Position numbers and translations under genes: made by a program
Notes under the pieces: generated by a model
The model's database searches: none
What the model saw: the letters and a program-made list of their open reading frames with translations, nothing else
What the model was told of the DNA's origin: nothing
Assembly: GCF_036010325.1 (NCBI RefSeq)
Contig: NZ_CP108549.1
Span: forward strand, 1,922,001 to 1,986,000
Reading direction: 5' to 3'
Length of the DNA: 64,000 bases
From: Streptomyces sp. NBC_01210
Lineage (GTDB): Bacteria; Actinomycetota; Actinomycetes; Streptomycetales; Streptomycetaceae
Part shown: positions 52,401 through 59,223 of the stretch, piece after piece
Layout: every line of letters begins with the position of its first letter
How positions within the stretch are numbered: position 1 is the first letter of the stretch

Positions 52401-52931
52401 GAACACCACCACCGACTGCTGCGCGAGATCGGCGCGACCGACGCGGCCCACCTGGCCGGAATGCGTCCCGGTCAGCAGGTCCTCGTCGCCGGCGTACGGG
52501 CCTCCACCCAGACCCCACCGATCGCCAGCGGCAAGCGCATCATCTTCGTCACCCTGGAAGACGGCTCCGGCTTGGTCGACCTGGCCTTCTTCGAAGACTC
52601 CCACCCGGCCTGCGCGCACACCGTCTTCCACAGCGGGCTGCTGCTCGTTCGCGGCACGGTCCAGGTGCGCGGCACCCGCCGCACCGTCGTCGGAACCATG
52701 GCCTGGGACTTGGACGAGATCGCTGCCGCCCGCCGCGACAACGGCCCAGAGGCCGCGCTCGCCCTCCTCGGATCCAGTCACCCGCACCCGACTCCTGCAC
52801 AGCCGCAGCGGACCCTGGCCAACGGCACCACAGGCGCTCGGCTGCACCCGTACGCCGACCTGCAGCCCGCCGGCAACCGGTCGGCAGACCTGAAGAAGTT
52901 CGGCTACACCAGCCCGGGGAGTGCAGGATGA
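49479..52931 (+). CDS. dnaE2: Error-prone DNA polymerase DnaE2 (complete)
   Basis: 1150 residues from ATG with GGAGGTG upstream. It has an N-terminal PHP domain (FAHLHVASGYSVRYG, ALTDRDTVTGVVRFA), a catalytic palm with SLPDIDIDVESARRLECYDA holding the acidic residues, finger motifs (GLFQLESPGQQDLLSRLQPR, WHEQIIETLSVMTGCD, AYGFCRAHAVAFAVPALQSA), helix-hairpin-helix and a C-terminal OB domain (IIFVTLEDGSGLVDLAFFED). With ImuB it carries out damage-induced translesion synthesis and mutagenesis. imuB overlaps its stop. The second half is alignable with the truncated copy at 37736-39343 but clearly diverged. Confidence 0.93.
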   Translation: MAGFAHLHVASGYSVRYGAAHPEHLVRRAAERGMTVLALTDRDTVTGVVRFAQTCAGVGVRPIFGVDLAVEALAPPPPAQQRRTPVRGGAHVVEPPLRFVLLAQNRAGWARLCRITSAAHAHAGAGAAPAVPWEALRKYGGPGLTVLLGPRSEPVRALMAGREDVAMKLLAPWREIFGSGIRLEVVVHKRFSIGPGSLRLAARTLALADRTRTTAVLSNAVRYADPEQHRLADVLDAARLLRPIDRRRLDSGQRWLKDERAMTVISQMVAECAGTDTRRARRLVADTAVTAAMCAVDPEVDLGLGARHFPEPALFGAKPGRDGAAQLLRQQCEAGMARRGLDRDRAALGRMDEELDVISKLAYDSYFLAVGQVVADIRERGIRVAARGSGAGSMVCHALGIATANPLDHRLLFERFLSVRRASLPDIDIDVESARRLECYDAIFDRFGKERVAVTAMPETYRARRALRDTGLALGIAPAEVDRIAKSFPHLRASDITGALAELPELRQLASEAHRYGPLWELAEGLDSLVHGMAMHPCGVVISDATLLDRLPVQPTPQGDYPMAMAAKEEIEDLGNIKLDVLGVRMQSAMAHAVTEIERTTGNHIDLDDPQQVPLDDVFAFKLIQESQTLGLFQLESPGQQDLLSRLQPRDPQYVIADISLFRPGPVAGGMPERYIAARHGGTPSYAHPDLEPVLADTYGVTIWHEQIIETLSVMTGCDYALAEIARRALGEKERLPRIKDWFHHQARARGYSTEVRDEVWKTVEAFGAYGFCRAHAVAFAVPALQSAWLKAHYPAFLLAGLLEHDPGMWPKRVLVSDARRRGVPVLPVDINHSKAKHTVEKADGDQWGVRLALSAVHGISEKECARIEEGQPYGSLSDFWQRAHPSRPVAERLAEIGALNSLHDGRLTRRDLLLQIAELHRASRTRSAGKGQLPIDTNAVGGAEPSGLPEMTGREALSAELSTLGIDVSKHLMEHHHRLLREIGATDAAHLAGMRPGQQVLVAGVRASTQTPPIASGKRIIFVTLEDGSGLVDLAFFEDSHPACAHTVFHSGLLLVRGTVQVRGTRRTVVGTMAWDLDEIAAARRDNGPEAALALLGSSHPHPTPAQPQRTLANGTTGARLHPYADLQPAGNRSADLKKFGYTSPGSAG

Positions 52932-53908
52932 CCACGCGTCTGCGGCACATCGCCCACCTCCATCTGCACGCCGCATTGAGCAAGGCTCAGTACGACGACG
53001 TCATTGAACTGATGTCTGGTGTCACGCCTCACGTCCAGGCCATCCCACCCAACGCCGTCCAGCTCGACCTGACCTCGGCGCTCAGATACTTCGACCTGTC
53101 TCCCTACAACGTCGTTCAGTTGACAAAGCTCAGGCTGAAGGCCCTCTACAACATCGACAGCAGCGCCGGGCTCGCTAACAACCGCATGCTGGCTGCCATG
53201 GCGGCCGACGCGGCCGCGCCGGGAGACACCACCTGGGTCCCCACCGGACAAGTGACCGACTGGCTGTACCCGCGACCGGTCACCGCGCTGCCAGGGATCG
53301 GCCGCGCCACAGCGGAGACGCTCAGCAGGTACGGCCTGCACACCATCGGCCAGATCATCGACATGCCTCCGGCTACCTTGCAGCGACTTTTCGGCGCGGG
53401 TCCTGCTCGGCTGCTGGCCGAGCGCGCTCGCGGCCACGACCCCCGCCCGGTCATCCCGTTGGAACCGGCAGCGCACCTGATCGCCGACCTTGTGCTGGAG
53501 CGGGACTGCCTGGACCCGGCACAGCATCACCGTGCAGTCCTGGGGCTTGCCTACCAGATTGGCCAACGCCTACGCGGCGAAAGCCAGATCACGAGACGAC
53601 TCACCCTCACGGTGCGGTACGCCGACCGCAGTTCCACCACCCGCATGCGTACGCTGCCGGAACCCACCAACCACTCACCCGCCCTCGCCGCAACTGCCCT
53701 GGGTCTGCTGACCGCCCTCGGGCTGCAGCGAGCGAGAGTCCGCGCCTTCGTGATCCGCGCCGACGGCCTGCTGCCAGCGAACAGTGCCTACCGCCAGCTC
53801 TCTCTGGATCCCAGCGATGCCCGTGCCCACGCAGTCGAAGCTGCCGCAGACCGCGCCCGTCGACGCTTCGGGCCGGAGGCTGTACGTCCAGCCGCTCTGG
53901 CTGACTGA
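52928..53908 (+). CDS. ImuB-like Y-family polymerase homologue (copy 2)
   Basis: 326 residues, ATG overlapping the dnaE2 stop. Helix-hairpin-helix PVTALPGIGRATAETLSRYG and little-finger RLTLTVRYADRSSTTRMR are clear. The catalytic positions are replaced (IAHLHLHAALSK for the first acidic strand; AVQLDLTSALRYFD for the SxDE strand), as in non-catalytic ImuB adaptors. It serves as clamp-linking partner for DnaE2. No RecA-like ImuA gene is nearby. It runs directly into a GH65 fragment. Confidence 0.85.
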   Translation: MTTRLRHIAHLHLHAALSKAQYDDVIELMSGVTPHVQAIPPNAVQLDLTSALRYFDLSPYNVVQLTKLRLKALYNIDSSAGLANNRMLAAMAADAAAPGDTTWVPTGQVTDWLYPRPVTALPGIGRATAETLSRYGLHTIGQIIDMPPATLQRLFGAGPARLLAERARGHDPRPVIPLEPAAHLIADLVLERDCLDPAQHHRAVLGLAYQIGQRLRGESQITRRLTLTVRYADRSSTTRMRTLPEPTNHSPALAATALGLLTALGLQRARVRAFVIRADGLLPANSAYRQLSLDPSDARAHAVEAAADRARRRFGPEAVRPAALAD

Positions 53909-53909
53909 C

Positions 53910-54170
53910 TGCTCTCAGCGCGGACTGACCGGTTTCGAAACACGGGCCGGAGCACTGTGGCTGGACCCCGTGCCCCTGCCCGAACTCAGCGAATACAGCT
54001 TCGCCTTGCGCTATCGAGGCCACTGGGGCATCCGGCTCCGCATGCGGCCCGGACAGCTCGAAGTCGGCGTGCCGCCGTCCGACCGGTTGCCGATCGTCAT
54101 AGATCTCACGGACCGCGCGGTCTCCCTCGCACCCGGCGAATCCTGCCGGCTGACACTGCGGGGTCACTGA
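53910..54170 (+). pseudogene. C-terminal fragment of a GH65-family glycoside phosphorylase/hydrolase
   Basis: The frame encodes QRGLTGFETRAGALWLDPVP, LPELSEYSFALRYRGHWGIR and a final beta strand to a TGA. This is the C-terminal beta-sandwich of GH65 proteins such as maltose or kojibiose phosphorylases, normally at the end of about 750-residue enzymes. The catalytic domain is missing; the fragment starts two bases after the imuB stop, marking another recombination joint. Confidence 0.65.
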
Positions 54171-54208
54171 TCCCCCGGCCGACCCCGGGCTTGGGCGCCC
54201 CCCGCTGC

Positions 54209-55087
54209 TCACCGGTGCGCGATGACTGCGACGGGCGCGGCCGAGTGATGCAGGACGGCGTGGGTGACCGGGCCGATATGCGCTGCGAGCGGCGCGTCTT
54301 GGATACGCCGACCGATGACCACGAGCTCGGCGTCTGCCGACTCGTGCACCAGCTGCCGAGAGGCCCCGCCGAACAGTGCTTGCTCCACGACGTTCACGGA
54401 GGGGAACTTCTGTCGCCATGGCATCAGCATGTCGCTCAGCGCCTGTGCGATCTCCTCTCCGGCGTCGACAGCTGCGTAGTGGGTGCAGACCGGCGGCATC
54501 GTCCAGCCGTGTACCACTCGGAGACTGGCGGCCCGCCTGGCTGCCGCATCGAAGGCGAACGCCATGACCGCGTCGCAGTCCTGGCGGATGTCGACCCCGA
54601 GGACGACGTCACGGTACTCGCCCGACGCTTCGGCCTGTGCCGAGTCCGAGGGCGCGCCTGCGCGCCCCTTGGCCGCCCGTACGAGTACGACCGGCTGCTC
54701 GGTGGCGCTCACCGTGGCCAGACCGACCGAACCGAGGAGGAATCCCGCGACGCTGCCCAGCCCTCGGGAACCGAGCACGAGCAGATCTGCTTCGCTGGCG
54801 GCGGTCGCCAGACCGGCTGGTGGCTGCTGCCCCGCGAAGTGCCGAGTGGTGACCTCCAGCTGCGGATGGCGTTGCCGCACATCGGCGGCGGCCCTCTCCA
54901 GCATCTCCTCGGCCCAGGTGCGCCGCATCTCAGGGGTGATGGCGGGCCGGGTCAGTGCCGAAGGCCCTGCCTCTACGTGAACGAGGTGCAGCGGCACCCT
55001 GCGCAGCAGCGCCTCTCGCGCAGCCCACTCGGCGGCGGCGAGGCTTTCCGGTGTGCCGTCCAGACCGACGGCGACATTGCGCGTCAT
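54209..55087 (-). CDS. Tandem-domain universal stress protein
   Basis: 292 residues made of two Usp domains. The first ends with LVLGSRGLGSVAGFLLGSVG, the ATP-binding G-2x-G-9x-G(S/T) motif; the second starts VVLGVDIRQDCDAVMAFAFD and ends ADAELVVIGRRIQD. Tandem Usp proteins are typical of actinobacterial hypoxia/dormancy regulons. Divergent from the second Usp gene at 55532. Confidence 0.9.
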   Translation of the reverse strand: MTRNVAVGLDGTPESLAAAEWAAREALLRRVPLHLVHVEAGPSALTRPAITPEMRRTWAEEMLERAAADVRQRHPQLEVTTRHFAGQQPPAGLATAASEADLLVLGSRGLGSVAGFLLGSVGLATVSATEQPVVLVRAAKGRAGAPSDSAQAEASGEYRDVVLGVDIRQDCDAVMAFAFDAAARRAASLRVVHGWTMPPVCTHYAAVDAGEEIAQALSDMLMPWRQKFPSVNVVEQALFGGASRQLVHESADAELVVIGRRIQDAPLAAHIGPVTHAVLHHSAAPVAVIAHR

Positions 55088-55531
55088 GATGAGAACCTCT
55101 TCCGGTCGGATCCGCCACGCGGGATGTGTCTCCGCGCTGCGCCCCTATGGCCGCGCTTCCAGGGTCACTGGCGGTCTGCCCTGACACGAGAGGCCAAGGG
55201 GCCCTGGCCGGGCCGAACGGCCCCAGTGACGCTCGAGTCAGCCAGCCCGACAGCGGCGCGTCGAGCACCGCATCCACTCTTACCGGTGTACGCCGGCAGA
55301 GTCGTTTTCATGACCGTCAGCTGTTGGACAGCAGTGGTGGCCTCGTTGCCGAACGGTTGGTACCGCTCGCCGTCCAGACAGGTCCGGTCGGCCCTGGCGT
55401 CGGGTGGGCGGGGCAGGAAGGCTGGCGTGGGAGCGCCAGCATTGCGACGACGTTGGCCGCCCGGGGACTCGGCCTGCGACGTACGGACGCCGATGGCGCC
55501 AATGACACCCCCATCGAAAGGGGCAGACGAC
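55088..55531. promoter_or_regulatory. 444-base divergent promoter region between two usp genes
   Basis: No gene. A GGGCCG-AA-CGGCCC palindrome at 55210-55223 sits in the middle region and could be an operator of the DosR/DevR kind, though it does not match the classic consensus closely. AAAGGGG before 55532 is a plausible ribosome site for the plus-strand usp. Confidence 0.35.
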
Positions 55532-56404
55532 ATGAATCGGCCCGTCGTAGCAGCAATCGATGATTCGCCGGCCAGCCTGGCGGCGGCGGACTGGGCGGCG
55601 AGGCAAGCTTTGTACCGCAAGCTGCCGCTGTCCTTGGTGCACGTGAGTCCCGAGCGTCCCTCAGGAGAGGCAATACCGGTCTCGACCGCTGCGCCGCGGG
55701 ACGGGGTGCCCCGGCTGATCTCTGAAGAGGCTCGTCGGGACATGGTCGACAGCGAGCTGGACATCCTGACGGTCCAGTTGGAGGGGAATCCGCGCAAGGT
55801 GCTTCTCCGTGAGGCGGCCGGTGCTGAAATGCTGGTACTCGGTTCGCGACCTCTCAGGGATTTGGGGGGCTTCGTTCTTGGGGGCCTGGGTCTGCACCTG
55901 GCTGCTCACTCGGAACGGCCGGTGATCATCGTTCGACAGCCGGAGGAGGCCGAGGGGGGTCGTGTGGGGGAGCCCGTCCATGCCCCGATCATGGTGCTGG
56001 GCCTCGATACGGAGAATCGGGCCGACGACTTGATTGACTTCGCCTTCCGCGCAGCACAGGCCGCTGGGGCCAGCCTCCGCATCGTTAGCGCGGCGGCTCT
56101 GCCGGTCTTCCCGCTTCACCATTTCGTGCCGGTGAGCCCCGAGGAGAGGGTGCGGCTGGAGGAGCGCAAGCGCCCGGCGCTGGAACGAGCGCTTGAGGGA
56201 TGGGCCGAGAAGTTCCCAGAGGTGCAGGTCGACACCGCGATCGTCGTGGGACATGCCGATGAGGTGCTCGTCGATGAGTCCCGGGGCGCTGACATTGTCA
56301 TTGTGGGACGTCGACGAGCCGTTGGCCCACATCATCTCGGAGCCATCGCTCACGCGGTGGCTCATCACGCGCCGTGCTCGGTCGCGGTGGTTCCGCACAA
56401 CTGA
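55532..56404 (+). CDS. Tandem-domain universal stress protein
   Basis: 290 residues from ATG at 55532. The first domain begins RPVVAAIDDSPASLAAADWA; its nucleotide-binding loop LVLGSRPLRDLGGFVLGGLG is slightly atypical. The second starts IMVLGLDTENRADDLIDFAF and ends ADIVIVGRRRAVGPHHLGAI. Related to but diverged from the neighbour at 54209; likely an old duplication. Confidence 0.9.
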   Translation: MNRPVVAAIDDSPASLAAADWAARQALYRKLPLSLVHVSPERPSGEAIPVSTAAPRDGVPRLISEEARRDMVDSELDILTVQLEGNPRKVLLREAAGAEMLVLGSRPLRDLGGFVLGGLGLHLAAHSERPVIIVRQPEEAEGGRVGEPVHAPIMVLGLDTENRADDLIDFAFRAAQAAGASLRIVSAAALPVFPLHHFVPVSPEERVRLEERKRPALERALEGWAEKFPEVQVDTAIVVGHADEVLVDESRGADIVIVGRRRAVGPHHLGAIAHAVAHHAPCSVAVVPHN

Positions 56405-56564
56405 GTACGACGCAGACGCCGCCTTGGACAGTGCAGCCCGCTGGTGACCTGGCAGGGGCAGATCAGTCCGGTCCGCGGCGGCCACGGTGTCCGCCAAGCA
56501 GGCTGCGGCACGCCCGACCGCTCCCGAGGCGGCTCCTGCCGGGCGGGTGAAGGAGTGCGCCGAG

Positions 56565-57219
56565 CCGGTGTCCGGTGCCGAACCCGCGCCTCTGCTGGTC
56601 CGTGACGTCATGGACGTACGGGCCGCATCGGTGCGCGGCGACATGCCGTTCCTGGACATCGCCCGGGAGCCTGACCCGTGAACACGTCGGATCTCTGCCG
56701 GTGGTCGATGCCGACGACCTGTGATGGGTGTGGTGTCGGAGTCTGACCTGCTGGCGAAGGCCGCGGTGGAGGCGTCCCGACACGAACCCGGCGCGATCGG
56801 CCCGCTGAGGCAACGGCGGCTGCATGACAAGGCCCGTGCCGAGACCGCCGAGACGCTGATGACCACTCCTGCCGACACCGTGTTCCCTGGTTCGACCGTC
56901 GCCGAGGCCACCTGACTGGTGTCCTTGTCGCGTCTCAAGCGCCTGCCGGTGACGGACCATGAGGGCCGCCCGGTCGGTGTCGTGCACAGGAACGCACTGC
57001 TCAACGCGCTGATACACGATGATGCCGGGACTCGCGAGGAGATCGAGTCCCTCGCCGAATCCCGGCTGCCCGGAACACCGTCGAGGTCACCGTGCGCAAT
57101 GGCGTCGTGGACGTCAGTGGCCGGATGGCGGATGCCGATGTCCCGCGGCTCCTCACGGAGTCAAAGTCATCGACGACGTGACCGTAGTGATCGATCACCT
57201 GAACCCTGTCATAGGGTGA
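56565..57219 (+). pseudogene. CBS-BON protein, broken by several frameshifts
   Basis: Pieces appear in successive frames: VRDVMDVRAASVRGDMPFLD, then GVVSESDLLAKAAVEASRHE, TAETLMTTPADTVFPGSTVA, then SRLKRLPVTDHEGRPVGVVH and a BON-like end. Together they match the two CBS domains plus BON domain of the intact gene at 57982-58587. At least three lesions; no functional product. Confidence 0.7.
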
Positions 57220-57985
57220 CGCCGGAGTCCCGAACTCCGTCGGCAGGCACGCGATCCACGTCCTCGCTGTCCTGGCTCCCGCTCGGCCGGGTACCAGAGC
57301 GGTCGCCCAGCGTGATGGTGATCTCGGGAGGGACTTGGAGCGTGTTCTTGACGGTGCAGTGTGAGATCACCGCCTGGAACGCCCCGGCGCGGGCCGGGGG
57401 CAGTTCCGGGACGTCCACGGAGATGCTCAGCGAACCGACTCGCGCCGGGCGCGCGGAAGCCATCTTGTAGTCAGCGGCGACGCGCAGTCCCTTCCGGGGG
57501 ATGCCGTGCCGGTCGAGGAAGCGCCCGGCGTAGTGCGCGATGCACGACGTCGCGGCGGCCACGAGCAGTTCCACCGGTGTCGGGGCTGTGTCATGACCAC
57601 CGTCCGCCACAGGCTGATCAACCGTCAGTACGTGCCCTCGTACCGTTACTTCATAGGCGTCGCCGGAGATGGAAACGGCCTCGGCATGTCCCGGCACGCC
57701 CGGCTCGGGTGGCGCGACGGCCTCGGCCTGGAACAGCAGAATCCCGGCGACGCGCCTCGCCTCCTCGGGCGTCAAGGAGGCCCAGACCTCGCTTCGGTCA
57801 TAGGGCTCGCACACGGTGCCCAGCACCACGCGGCCCATCTCGGCGGGCGGCCCCTCGGGCACGAATCTGGAGACACTGATCGTGCGGCCACACCCTGTGC
57901 GCACGTATTCCGCCTGCGTAGCCCGCTGCTTCTCGGACACGATGTCACCATCCGGAATCAATTTCTTGCCTTGTGCCGACTTCAA
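57209..57985 (-). CDS. OsmC-family peroxidase-like protein
   Basis: 258 residues from TTG at 57985; GTG at 57940 is an alternative with a better-looking upstream. The C-terminal 140 residues are an OsmC/Ohr fold with reactive Cys in AATSCIAHYAG and AVISHCTVKNTL. These reduce organic or inorganic hydroperoxides with a thiol. The N-terminal about 100 residues (GRVVLGTVCEPYDRSEVWAS) form an extra domain. Its start overlaps the stop of the CBS-BON gene, so the two are co-transcribed. Confidence 0.85.
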   Translation of the reverse strand: MKSAQGKKLIPDGDIVSEKQRATQAEYVRTGCGRTISVSRFVPEGPPAEMGRVVLGTVCEPYDRSEVWASLTPEEARRVAGILLFQAEAVAPPEPGVPGHAEAVSISGDAYEVTVRGHVLTVDQPVADGGHDTAPTPVELLVAAATSCIAHYAGRFLDRHGIPRKGLRVAADYKMASARPARVGSLSISVDVPELPPARAGAFQAVISHCTVKNTLQVPPEITITLGDRSGTRPSGSQDSEDVDRVPADGVRDSGVTL

Positions 57986-58587
57986 CGCACCGGTAGCCCG
58001 ACATCCAGCTGCGCGTCCACGTCCACGACCCCCGGCACAGCGCGAGCCAGCCGGACGAGCAGATCGATCAGCGGGCTGTCGCGAACGGTGCCGGTCAGAG
58101 TGACGGCGCCGTCCTGGACACGTACGTCCAGAGCTGATGAACCGGCCGGGATCAGACGGGCGACCAGTTCGCCGCGTACCTCCTCGGCGATGTCGGAGTC
58201 CGGGCGAAGATAGATCTTCAGCAGGTCGCCCCTGCTGACCACGCCCTTGAGCCGGCCCTCATCGTCCACGACGGGAAGCAACTTCAGACAACCCCGGGCC
58301 ATGAGCCGGGCGGCGTCGGCGATCGTGGCGTGCGGCGTCAACGTAATGGCCGGGACCGTCATCAGTTGGCCCGCCGTCACCGCGCGGGAGGTGTCCTCGC
58401 CCTGTGCCTTGAGGAGCAGATCGGCCTCGGACACGACTCCGACGACGCGGCCTTCGGCCGCGAGCACAGGCAGGGCGCTGATCCGCCACTGCCGCATGAT
58501 CTCCACGATCTCCCTGAACGGGGCATAGCGACCCACGGCGATTACTGCGTGGGTCGTCACGTCACCAACGGTTCGCAGGCGCTTCAT
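57982..58587 (-). CDS. CBS-BON domain protein
   Basis: 201 residues. It has two CBS domains (VGDVTTHAVIAVGRYAPFRE, VGVVSEADLLLK; AGQLMTVPAITLTPHATIAD, GVVSRGDLLKIY) and a C-terminal BON domain (LDVRVQDGAVTLTGTVRDSP). CBS pairs bind adenine nucleotides and BON binds membranes or surfaces. Such proteins accompany Usp and OsmC genes in actinobacterial dormancy clusters. Confidence 0.9.
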   Translation of the reverse strand: MKRLRTVGDVTTHAVIAVGRYAPFREIVEIMRQWRISALPVLAAEGRVVGVVSEADLLLKAQGEDTSRAVTAGQLMTVPAITLTPHATIADAARLMARGCLKLLPVVDDEGRLKGVVSRGDLLKIYLRPDSDIAEEVRGELVARLIPAGSSALDVRVQDGAVTLTGTVRDSPLIDLLVRLARAVPGVVDVDAQLDVGLPVR

Positions 58588-58731
58588 GACGAATCCTCAC
58601 CGGTGTGCATGTCTCGAGCTCCCAGCGTGGCTGCCGAGGCGACCAGCAGGTAGGGCCGAGCGGGACCGTTCGAGGACTGTTGGGCCCTGATGACACCACG
58701 CGCCAGGTGGTTCCATGGAATTGACGAAAGG

Positions 58732-58746
58732 GTCCCTGAAGGGGAC
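58732..58746. promoter_or_regulatory. GTCCC-N5-GGGAC inverted repeat, possible DosR-type site
   Basis: GTCCC at 58732-58736 and GGGAC at 58742-58746 lie 145 bases upstream of the CBS-BON start. DosR/DevR-type hypoxia regulators bind GGGAC/GTCCC-based palindromes. In classical sites the order is GGGAC then GTCCC, so this inverted order weakens the case. Confidence 0.3.
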
Positions 58747-58849
58747 GCGGAGAAGCGGTCGGCGACCGTGCACCGCGCAATCAGGATCCGCGAAAGCGGA
58801 TGAGCCCCTTCCGCTTGTCTGTTGCCTTCCCCGGCCGGTCGGCTTCCCG

Positions 58850-59046
58850 GTCCGGCCGGGAGGGTCAGCTGCTCTCTCGACCGTCGGCCGGGTTCGCCAT
58901 GCGGTCTGCTCGCCATGCGGTCTGCTTGCGGCGGCTCGACGTCCAGGCCGAGGTTGTCGTACTCGTAGCCGATCGTCTGGTGCACGGCCACCACGCCGTC
59001 GACGGAACGGCACAGGCGCTCCGAATCGGGCGCGCCGTGCCGTCAC
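58850..59046 (-). pseudogene. BON-domain remnant
   Basis: A minus-strand frame reads RSVDGVVAVHQTIGYEYDNL followed by a low-complexity tail. VDGVVAVHxxxGY is the end of a BON domain like those fused to CBS pairs. No CBS part or start is attached. The rest of the 636 bases between the CBS-BON gene and fdhA shows no gene. Confidence 0.4.
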
Positions 59047-59223
59047 CTCCGCCGAGGCCAGTCCCCGCGGCGAGGGTGCTCAGTGCGGCGAAGACGTCCC
59101 CTGTCGCGAGGGTCTGCACGGCGGGCCCGGCCTCCCCGGTGGGGGCGGCGGCCCGTGGCCGCCGTCACCGGGGGTCAGTACGGGGGTTCCGGTACCCATG
59201 TCGTGCACCCCGGCCGGTCGCCG

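Noticed and set aside
53957..55531. Upstream extension of the usp frame at 55532
   Set aside because: Runs antisense through the other usp gene; the ATG at 55532 begins exactly at the Usp fold.
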